Source of the DNA: JAHFPN01 sp963765745
GTDB taxonomy: Bacteria; Pseudomonadota; Alphaproteobacteria; Rhizobiales; Xanthobacteraceae
Direction of reading: 5' to 3'
Length of the DNA: 64,000 bases
Assembly (NCBI GenBank): GCA_963765745.1
Contig: CAVXXM010000011.1
Span: 124,001-188,000, forward strand
Below the pieces are notes generated by a model. The model worked only from the letters and a program-made list of their open reading frames with translations. It had not been told where the DNA came from and made no database searches. Positions 1 through 6,059 of the stretch are shown here, one piece after another; the stretch's first letter is position 1; each line of letters starts with the position of its first letter. A program made the position numbers and the translations under genes.

Positions 1-183
1 GAGCACGACAATGGCCAGGATCGCGCCGAGCTGGATCAGCACCTCGAACACCTTGCCGGTCGATTGGAAACCGAGGAAATAGCCGGCGAGCAGCAGGTGC
101 CCGGTGGAGGAGACCGGGATGAACTCGGTCAGGCCCTCGAGCAGGCCGAGAAGCGCGGCTTCGATCAACTTGGCGACGGTCAT
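1..183 (-). CDS. uppP: Undecaprenyl-diphosphatase, N-terminal part (cut by window edge)
   Basis: UppP/BacA is the integral membrane enzyme that dephosphorylates undecaprenyl pyrophosphate, recycling the lipid carrier of peptidoglycan synthesis; it also gives bacitracin tolerance. Only the first 61 codons are present and the gene runs off the left edge. The start of the protein carries the family's first conserved block, EGLTEFIPVSSTGHL (about residues 16-30), with the Glu and the Ser-Ser-Thr-Gly of the active site, followed by a hydrophobic segment. The ATG complement at 181-183 is the natural start. It is divergent from the FzlA-like gene; the 143 bases between them show no recognisable site. 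Identification is firm despite truncation. Confidence 0.9.
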   Translation of the reverse strand, partial: MTVAKLIEAALLGLLEGLTEFIPVSSTGHLLLAGYFLGFQSTGKVFEVLIQLGAILAIVVL

Positions 184-326
184 GGGGATTTCCGGGCGGG
201 AATAGCGGACAAATCGGCGCGCATCTTCGCGCCGCCCGCGCGCCGCGGCAATTGCCCGGGAGGCGCATGCGGCCCTAGGATCGCCCGCTTTTCGAACGAG
301 TCGCCCTTTCTCAACGCCGGACGCCG

Positions 327-1013
327 ATGCAGCTCTATCATTTCCCGCTCTGCCCACATTCGCGCTTCGTCCGGCTCGTGCTCGGCGAATATGGCATCCC
401 GTTCGAGGCGATCGACGAGCCAGTGTGGAAGCGCCGCCCCGAGTTTCTCGCCATCAATCCGGCCGGCACGACGCCGGTGCTGGTGAGCGCTAGCGGCGCC
501 GTTCCGGGCGCCACGGTGATCGCCGAATTCCTCGACGAGACCCAGGGCCCCGACTTCGGCGAGCGCCGCCTGATGCCGCTCGGCTTCGAGGAGCGCGTCG
601 AGGTGCGCCGGCTGGTGTCCTGGTTTCACGACAAGTTCTTCGCGGAAGTCACCGACCATCTGGTGCGCGAGAAAATCTTCAAGCGGCATATGACGCTTGC
701 CGAAGGCGGCGGCCCGCCGGATTCGGCGGCGATCCGCGCTGCACGCGCCAATTCGGGCTATCATCTGCGCTATATCGGCTGGCTGTTGCGGACCCGCAAA
801 GCGCTCGCCGGCGAGCGGCTGTCTTACGCGGATCTGGCCGCCGCCGCGCACTTTTCGACCGCTGATTATCTGGGTGACGTGCCGTGGGACGAGGACGAGA
901 CCGCAAAGGGATGGTACGCGCGGATCAAGTCGCGCCCGTCGTTCCGTCCGCTGCTCGCGGAGACGGTGCCGGGGCTGGCGCCCTCGGCAAGCTACGCCAA
1001 CCTCGACTTCTAG
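327..1013 (+). CDS. fzlA: FzlA-like glutathione S-transferase fold protein
   Basis: 228-residue GST-fold protein: thioredoxin-like N-terminal domain (residues 1-80, starting MQLYHFPLCPHSR) and an all-helical C-terminal domain. The pattern of the second half (EVRRLVSWFHDKF, PDSAAIRAA, YLGDVPWDED, SRPSFRPLLAE) and the C-terminal tail ending YANLDF match my memory of FzlA, the alphaproteobacterial FtsZ-binding protein that curves FtsZ filaments and promotes constriction and whose C-terminal tail matters for function. The ending makes an ordinary detoxification GST less likely. Nearness to the origin region is also as in Caulobacter. The queG reading frame begins right at its stop codon. If not FzlA, it remains a GST family protein of unknown substrate. 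Confidence 0.72.
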   Translation: MQLYHFPLCPHSRFVRLVLGEYGIPFEAIDEPVWKRRPEFLAINPAGTTPVLVSASGAVPGATVIAEFLDETQGPDFGERRLMPLGFEERVEVRRLVSWFHDKFFAEVTDHLVREKIFKRHMTLAEGGGPPDSAAIRAARANSGYHLRYIGWLLRTRKALAGERLSYADLAAAAHFSTADYLGDVPWDEDETAKGWYARIKSRPSFRPLLAETVPGLAPSASYANLDF

Positions 1014-2128
1014 ATCCGCACGCGATCAAGCAGGCGCTCGCCAAGAGGGCGCAGGCCGAGGGCTTCGATGCCTTCGGCGTGACCCGGCCCGGCGCCATCG
1101 CCAAGGCCGCGCCGCGGCTCAATGACTGGCTCGATGCCGGCGCGCACGGCGACATGGACTGGATGGAAGCCACGCGCGAGCGGCGCGCGAGTCCGTCCGT
1201 GCTGTGGCCGGAGGTAAAGAGCGTCGCGGTGTTCGGGCTCAATTATGCGCCGGACGAGAATCCACTGGCGATCTTGGAGCGGCGCGAGCGCGGCGCGATC
1301 TCGGTCTATGCGCAGGCCGACGATTATCACGACCTGATCAAGGGCAAGCTCAAGCGCATCGCGCAATGGCTCGCGGCCGAGGCCGGCGGCGAGTTGAAAG
1401 TCTTCGTCGATACGGCGCCGGTGATGGAGAAGCCGCTCGCCGAAGCCGCCGGGCTCGGCTGGCAGGGCAAGCACACCAACGTGGTTTCGCGCGAGTTCGG
1501 CTCATGGCTGTTTCTGGGCGCGCTGTTCACGACGCTGGAACTGCCGCTCGATGTGCCCGAGCCCGACCATTGCGGCTCGTGCCGCGCGTGTCTCGACATC
1601 TGCCCGACCGCGGCGTTCCCGGCGCCCTACCAGCTCGATGCGCGGCGCTGCATTTCCTATCTCACCATCGAGCACAAGGGACCGATCCCGCGCGAGTTTC
1701 GGGAAAAGATCGGCAACCGTATCTATGGCTGCGACGATTGCCTGGCGGTCTGCCCGTGGAACAAGTTCGCGCAGGACGGACGCGAGGCGAAGCTTGCCGC
1801 GCGCGCGGAGAACCGGGTGCCGACGCTGGCCGAGCTTTCCCGCCTCGACGACGCGGCTTTCCGCGAGCGCTTCACCAAAAGCCCGATCAAGCGCACCGGC
1901 CGAGAGCGCTTCGTGCGCAATGTCCTGATCGCGATCGGCAATTGCGGCGACGCGGCGCTCGCGCGCGAAGCCGAGCGGCTCTTGGACGATGCCTCGCCGC
2001 TGGTGCGGGGGGCCGCGGTCTGGGCGCTGTCGCGGCTCGTGACGCGCGATGCCTTCGCAAAGGCCGCCGCCGCCCGAAGGCCTGTTGAGAGCGACACCAG
2101 CGTGATCGAGGAATGGAGCGCAGCCTAG
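911..2128 (+). CDS. queG: Epoxyqueuosine reductase QueG
   Basis: QueG carries out the last step of queuosine synthesis, reducing epoxyqueuosine at position 34 of GUN-anticodon tRNAs using cobalamin and two 4Fe-4S clusters. Both ferredoxin-type clusters are visible: CGSCRACLDICP (near base 1571) and CDDCLAVCPW (near 1733), after the cobalamin-binding N-terminal domain; the C-terminus has a HEAT-like segment (LLDDASPLVRGAAVWALSRL). The start is uncertain. The conserved N-terminal sequence (LDPHAIKQALAKRAQ) begins exactly where the upstream gene stops (1011-1013), but no in-frame ATG, GTG or TTG lies there; the nearest upstream ATG is at 911, which would overlap the previous gene by about 100 bases. 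A start codon may have been lost by a sequencing error. The 3' end overlaps the convergent hydrolase gene by 4 bases. Confidence 0.9.
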   Translation: MVRADQVAPVVPSAARGDGAGAGALGKLRQPRLLDPHAIKQALAKRAQAEGFDAFGVTRPGAIAKAAPRLNDWLDAGAHGDMDWMEATRERRASPSVLWPEVKSVAVFGLNYAPDENPLAILERRERGAISVYAQADDYHDLIKGKLKRIAQWLAAEAGGELKVFVDTAPVMEKPLAEAAGLGWQGKHTNVVSREFGSWLFLGALFTTLELPLDVPEPDHCGSCRACLDICPTAAFPAPYQLDARRCISYLTIEHKGPIPREFREKIGNRIYGCDDCLAVCPWNKFAQDGREAKLAARAENRVPTLAELSRLDDAAFRERFTKSPIKRTGRERFVRNVLIAIGNCGDAALAREAERLLDDASPLVRGAAVWALSRLVTRDAFAKAAAARRPVESDTSVIEEWSAA

Positions 2129-2907
2129 GCGGCGGCGAGCTCGTCCACGATGCGCAAGAGCCGCTCGATGTCCTCGGGTCTGGACAGCCTATGATCGCCG
2201 TCCTTGACCAGCGTCATCGCCACATCGTCTTTCGGCAGGCAGGCGACGAGCTTCATGGCATGCCGCCAGGGCACATCGGGATCGAGCGAGCCCTGAAGAA
2301 TTCGCACCGGGCAGCCGGTCTCGAACGGCGCCTTCAGAAGCAGATGCTTCCTGCCGTCCTCGATCAGCGCGCGCGTGATCGGATAGGGGCCGTCGCCATA
2401 GGCCGAGGGCCGCATCCAGACGCCCTTGTCCTCGATCTCGCGTTTCACTTCGTCCGGCAGCGCGGCCCACATCAGCGCTTCGGTGAAATCCGCCGCCGGC
2501 GCGATCAGCACGAGTCCGGCGATGCGGCCGCGCGCGGCCGGGCGCTGCGCGAATTCGCGTGCCAGCAGCAAGGCGATCCAACCGCCCATGGAAGAGCCGA
2601 TCAGAATCTGCGGCCCGGCGGCAAAAGTCTCGAACACGGCGCGCGCCTCCTCGAGCCAGCGCGTCACGGTGCCGTCCTCGAAGCGGCCGCCGGATTCGCC
2701 GTGGCCGGAATAGTCGAAGCGCACGATGGCGCGGCCGGTGTTCTGCGCGTGCGCGGCCAGCGCCTCGGCCTTGGTGCCGCCCATGTCGGACTTGAAGCCG
2801 CCGAGCCAGAACAGGCCGGGCGCGGCACCCTCGCGCACACGCACGGCGACCGGCCGCGCCGCGTCGCCGGTGCCCACGCTCAATCGGTGCAAGGTCTCGT
2901 TGATCAT
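2125..2907 (-). CDS. Alpha/beta hydrolase
   Basis: About 260-residue single-domain alpha/beta hydrolase, probably a cytoplasmic esterase or thioesterase of unknown substrate. The nucleophile elbow is GSSMGGW (serine near residue 99), the acid is likely the Asp in GSLDPDVPW, and the catalytic His is in DGDHRLSRPEDIERL at the C-terminus, so the triad is complete. I start at the second in-frame ATG (MINETLHRL, 2907); the ORF could extend 11 codons further. The downstream end is convergent with queG. It is divergent from infC, with about 140 bases between. Homologues occur in many rhizobia as serine aminopeptidase S33-type proteins, but that family name alone does not fix a function. Confidence 0.8.
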   Translation of the reverse strand: MINETLHRLSVGTGDAARPVAVRVREGAAPGLFWLGGFKSDMGGTKAEALAAHAQNTGRAIVRFDYSGHGESGGRFEDGTVTRWLEEARAVFETFAAGPQILIGSSMGGWIALLLAREFAQRPAARGRIAGLVLIAPAADFTEALMWAALPDEVKREIEDKGVWMRPSAYGDGPYPITRALIEDGRKHLLLKAPFETGCPVRILQGSLDPDVPWRHAMKLVACLPKDDVAMTLVKDGDHRLSRPEDIERLLRIVDELAAA

Positions 2908-3049
2908 GTTGTCGCCGCGACCCCGTATTACGCCGGACACAAGCGGGCAAGCCGCCCGTTGACTTCGCCCCGGTTTGTCTCAATCCTGCCCCCTGCTTCG
3001 CGCAATGCCAGCGGGAAGCGATACGGCAACTACACAGGAGACGATCACC

Positions 3050-3589
3050 ATTCGCCGCCCCATGAGAGCCCCTATGCCGGCCCAGAAGGACGGGCCGCGC
3101 ATCAACCAGGAAATCCGCAGCCGCGACGTTCAGCTCATCGACGACACCGGAGCCAACCGCGGCATCACTCCAACCCAAGAGGCCATCGCGCTCGCTCAAG
3201 CGGCCGGGCTGGACCTCGTCGAAATCTCCCCCAACACCACGCCGCCGATCTGCAAGATCCTCGACTACGGCAAATACAAATACCAAGCGCAGAAGAAAGC
3301 CGCCGAGGCGCGCAAGAAGCAGAAGACGGTCGAGGTCAAGGAAATCAAGCTCAGGCCCGGCATCGACACGCACGATTACGACGTGAAGATGCGCTCAATG
3401 CGCCGCTTCTTCGAAGAAGGCGACAAGGTGAAGGTGACGCTCCGCTTCCGCGGCCGCGAGATGGCGCACCAGGACCTCGGCTACAAGCTCTTGGACCGCG
3501 TCAAGGAAGACACCGCGACCATCGCCAAGGTCGAGCTGTCGCCGATGTCCGAAGGCCGGCAGATCGTCATGATCCTCGCGCCACGCTGA
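3050..3589 (+). CDS. infC: Translation initiation factor IF-3 (rare ATT start codon)
   Basis: IF-3 binds the 30S subunit, prevents premature 50S joining and proofreads start codon and initiator tRNA. The 179-residue product begins (M)RRPMRAPMPAQKDGPRINQEI and contains the N-domain (DLVEISPNTTPPICKILDYG), the lysine-rich linker and the C-domain (IKLRPGIDTHDYDVK, KVKVTLRFRGREMAH). The start is ATT at 3050-3052: AGGAG at 3036-3040 sits 9 bases ahead of it, the length then equals the usual 180 residues, and no other in-frame start has a comparable ribosome binding site. ATT/AUU initiation is the known basis of IF-3 autoregulation in E. coli. Nearest ATG alternatives are 3062 and 3074. First gene of the cluster infC-rpmI-rplT-pheS-pheT. 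Confidence 0.93.
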   Translation: MRRPMRAPMPAQKDGPRINQEIRSRDVQLIDDTGANRGITPTQEAIALAQAAGLDLVEISPNTTPPICKILDYGKYKYQAQKKAAEARKKQKTVEVKEIKLRPGIDTHDYDVKMRSMRRFFEEGDKVKVTLRFRGREMAHQDLGYKLLDRVKEDTATIAKVELSPMSEGRQIVMILAPR

Positions 3590-3784
3590 ACGGCGGAAAG
3601 CGCGCGGCTAAGGCATCCGCCTCCTTCGCTTGCCAAGCCGAAGCCCGTCTTGTATCGAAGCGCCTTCGAGCCGACCGGCCATAAGGGCTGCCGTGGCGGC
3701 TTCGAGCGCTCAAACCAGCTCATTCGAGAGCACATTGGGAAGGCTGCGGGCTTGCCTGCTTGGCCTTCCAGGAGACGGAGCCAA

Positions 3785-3985
3785 ATGCCCAAGATGAAGA
3801 CCAAATCCGGCGCGAAGAAGCGTTTCAGGCTCACCGCGCGCGGCAAGGTGCGATCCGGCCAGGCCAACAAGCGCCACGGCATGATCAAGCGCACCAAGAA
3901 GCAGATCCGCCAGCAACGCGGCACCACGATCCTCTCGCCGCAAGACGCGCGGATCGTGAAGCGCTTTCTGCCCTACGGCGTGTAG
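3785..3985 (+). CDS. rpmI: 50S ribosomal protein L35
   Basis: 66-residue basic ribosomal protein of the large subunit. The sequence starts MPKMKTKSGAKKRF and contains GKVRSGQANKRHGM, both diagnostic of bL35, and ends in KRFLPYG. AGGAGACGGAG directly upstream (3769-3779) is a strong ribosome binding site, so the ATG at 3785 is preferred over longer in-frame options beginning at 3650. It lies 195 bases after infC and 33 bases before rplT, the standard order. The upstream 195 bases contain a possible stem of 7 pairs (3738-3744 with 3763-3769) next to the ribosome binding site, a place where L20 is known to repress this operon in other bacteria; this is only a suggestion. Confidence 0.97.
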   Translation: MPKMKTKSGAKKRFRLTARGKVRSGQANKRHGMIKRTKKQIRQQRGTTILSPQDARIVKRFLPYGV

Positions 3986-4018
3986 CCGGGGCTCATCAGA
4001 CATCGAGGAGATTGAGCC

Positions 4019-4375
4019 ATGGCCCGCGTCAAACGCGGCGTGACGTCCCACGCCAAGCACAAGAAAGTCTTCAAGGCCGCCAAGGGCTTCTACGGCCGGC
4101 GCAAGAACACGATCCGCATCGCCAAACAGGCGGTCGAGAAGGCCAAGCAATACGCCTATCGGGATCGCAAGAATAGGAAGCGCAGCTTCCGCGCGCTGTG
4201 GATCCAGCGCATCAACGCAGCGACGCGCGAACAGGGCCTGACCTACGGCCGATTTATCGATGGCCTCGGCAAAGCCGGGGTCGCGGTCGATCGCAAGGTG
4301 CTGGCCGATCTCGCGGTGCGGGAGCCGGACACCTTCAAGGCGCTGGTGGACAAGGCCCGCGCCGCGCTCGCCTGA
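4019..4375 (+). CDS. rplT: 50S ribosomal protein L20
   Basis: 118-residue bL20, needed for early 50S assembly and, in several bacteria, an autogenous repressor of its own operon. Recognised by the start MARVKRGVTSHAKHKK, the motif AKGFYGRRKNTIRIAKQAVEKA and RDRKNRKRSFRALWIQRINAA. The length is typical. It has a clear GAGGA ribosome binding site (4006-4010) and follows rpmI after 33 bases, so the two are co-transcribed. Downstream there is a strong stem-loop (4394-4435) before pheS. Confidence 0.98.
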   Translation: MARVKRGVTSHAKHKKVFKAAKGFYGRRKNTIRIAKQAVEKAKQYAYRDRKNRKRSFRALWIQRINAATREQGLTYGRFIDGLGKAGVAVDRKVLADLAVREPDTFKALVDKARAALA

Positions 4376-4393
4376 CGCATCCCCTGCCGAGGC

Positions 4394-4435
4394 CGGAAAT
4401 CCGCGAGGCGCTGAACCAGCGCCGCGCGGCTTCCG
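4394..4435 (+). promoter_or_regulatory. Stem-loop between rplT and pheS
   Basis: Nested inverted repeat seen directly: CGGAA (4394-4398) with TTCCG (4431-4435), CCGCG (4401-4405) with CGCGG (4425-4429), and GGCGCT (4407-4412) with AGCGCC (4418-4423) closing a 5-base loop. That makes 16 pairs with small interruptions. No run of T follows, so it is not a textbook terminator; it could be an attenuator, a processing site or an mRNA stabiliser separating ribosomal protein from tRNA synthetase expression. Confidence 0.5.
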
Positions 4436-4467
4436 TTCGGGTATAGGTAGCGAATCAAGAGACTCGC

Positions 4468-5550
4468 ATGGCCGATATCGCCAAACTGGAATCCGAGCTT
4501 CTGGCCGCGGTAGCCGCCGCCACGGATGACGCCGCGCTCGAGGCCGTGCGCGTCGCGGCACTCGGCAAGAAGGGCTCGATCTCGGAGCTGCTGAAATCGC
4601 TCGGCACGATTTCGCCCGAGGAGCGCAAAGTTCAGGGCCCGCTCATCAATAGGCTCAAGGATCAAGTAACCGAAGCGATCGCCAAGCGGCGCGCGGCTTT
4701 CAAGCAGGCGGACATCTCAAAGCAGCTGGAGAACGACACCGTCGATGTGACGTTGCCGGTGCGGGAAGCCCCGGCGCTCGCCGGCCGCATCCACCCGATC
4801 AGCCAAGTCATCGAGGAGCTGACCGCGATCTTCGCCGACATGGGCTTTTCGATCGCGGAAGGTCCGGACATCGAGACGGATTTCTATAATTTCACCGCGC
4901 TCAATTTCCCGCCGGAGCATCCGGCGCGCGACATGCACGACACGTTCTTCTTCGCGCCCAAGCCGGACGGTGAGCGCATGCTGCTGCGCACGCACACCTC
5001 GCCCGTTCAAATCCGCACCATGCAGACGCAGAAGCCGCCGATCAAAGTCATCATTCCGGGCCGTACCTATCGTTGCGACTCCGACCAGACCCACACGCCC
5101 ATGTTCCATCAGGTCGAGGGGCTGGTGATCGACAAGGGTTCGCACATGGGCCACCTGAAGTGGATTCTCGAGGAGTTCTGCAAGGCGTTCTTCGAGGTGC
5201 CGAGCGTCAACATGCGCTTCCGGCCCTCGTTCTTCCCCTTCACCGAGCCCTCGCTCGAGGTCGATATCCAGTGCGATCGGAGCCGCGGCGAGATCCGTTT
5301 CGGCGAAGGCAACGACTGGCTCGAGATTCTCGGCTGCGGGATGGTGCACCCGAACGTCTTGAAGAACTGCGGGCTCGATCCCGACATCTATCAGGGCTTC
5401 GCCTGGGGCATGGGGATCGATCGCATCGCGATGCTGAAATACGGCATGCCGGATCTGCGCGCCTTCTTCGAGGCCGACGTGCGCTGGCTCAAGCACTATG
5501 GCTTCCGGCCGCTCGACTTCCCGACGCTGGCTGGAGGATTGAGCGCATGA
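4468..5550 (+). CDS. pheS: Phenylalanine--tRNA ligase alpha subunit
   Basis: 360-residue catalytic subunit of the alpha2-beta2 phenylalanyl-tRNA synthetase. After an N-terminal coiled coil (residues 1-90), class II motif 2 and 3 regions are visible: FYNFTALNFPPEHPARDMHDTFF, then FRPSFFPFTEPSLEVD and the C-terminal GFAWGMGIDRIAMLKYG with the motif 3 Arg. Length and start (MADIAKLESELLAAV) are typical. The stop overlaps the start of the next gene as ATGA (5547-5550), indicating translational coupling with the small membrane protein that sits between pheS and pheT. Confidence 0.97.
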   Translation: MADIAKLESELLAAVAAATDDAALEAVRVAALGKKGSISELLKSLGTISPEERKVQGPLINRLKDQVTEAIAKRRAAFKQADISKQLENDTVDVTLPVREAPALAGRIHPISQVIEELTAIFADMGFSIAEGPDIETDFYNFTALNFPPEHPARDMHDTFFFAPKPDGERMLLRTHTSPVQIRTMQTQKPPIKVIIPGRTYRCDSDQTHTPMFHQVEGLVIDKGSHMGHLKWILEEFCKAFFEVPSVNMRFRPSFFPFTEPSLEVDIQCDRSRGEIRFGEGNDWLEILGCGMVHPNVLKNCGLDPDIYQGFAWGMGIDRIAMLKYGMPDLRAFFEADVRWLKHYGFRPLDFPTLAGGLSA

Positions 5551-6023
5551 GACGCTGGCTCGACGAGAAGCTGTTCAACTCCCTCACCCGCAAATGGGAG
5601 AGGAAGGCGGTCGACGGTTATTCGAAGACGCTGCAGGTGCGCGTATCGGCGACGCCGCCGCACGTCAACGAGATTTTCCACCGGATCGACGCCAAGGCGA
5701 CTGCGCTGCTGACCTATGTCGCGATGATGATCGCGGGGCTCGGAATCATCGCGCCGATCGTCTCGCAGCATCCGATCGAGGAAGCCGTCGTCATCGGCCA
5801 GATTTCGATCTTTCTGCTGATCGCTATCGGCTGCCTGCGCTGCCTTTCGGTATTCGGCTCGCTGGAGAATTCCACCGATGCGGCGGCGGTGCGCAAGAGC
5901 GCCGAGCGCGAGCTGATCATCCGGCAGGAATTGTTTCGCCTCTGTCATCGCGCTGCGATCATCTTCACCTTCGGCGTCGTCGTGAGCTTGCCCGTGATGC
6001 TGGTGTGGAGGCCGGGGATTTAG
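5547..6023 (+). CDS. Small membrane protein with three predicted helices, inserted between pheS and pheT
   Basis: 158-residue protein I cannot name. A basic amphipathic N-terminus (about 45 residues, LDEKLFNSLTRKWERK) is followed by three hydrophobic stretches, roughly residues 51-73, 80-103 and 137-155, with a charged helix between the second and third. Helix one is introduced by RIDAKATALLTY. A DAKA-x-x-LLT entry into a first transmembrane helix resembles what I recall of SLATT or Pycsar-effector-type membrane domains (DUF5706), but I cannot verify this. The ATG overlaps the pheS stop by 4 bases and pheT starts 36 bases after its end, so it is co-expressed with both synthetase subunits. Base composition does not stand out from its neighbours. 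Confidence 0.75.
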   Translation: MRRWLDEKLFNSLTRKWERKAVDGYSKTLQVRVSATPPHVNEIFHRIDAKATALLTYVAMMIAGLGIIAPIVSQHPIEEAVVIGQISIFLLIAIGCLRCLSVFGSLENSTDAAAVRKSAERELIIRQELFRLCHRAAIIFTFGVVVSLPVMLVWRPGI

Positions 6024-6059
6024 CGGACTGCAGAACGGTCCTCTGCCCGAGCGCACGCG

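Noticed and set aside
2189..3373. Long minus-strand open frame of 394 codons across the hydrolase and infC
   Set aside because: Arg/Ala-rich shadow frame overlapping two genes with clear family motifs; such frames are common in this GC-rich sequence.
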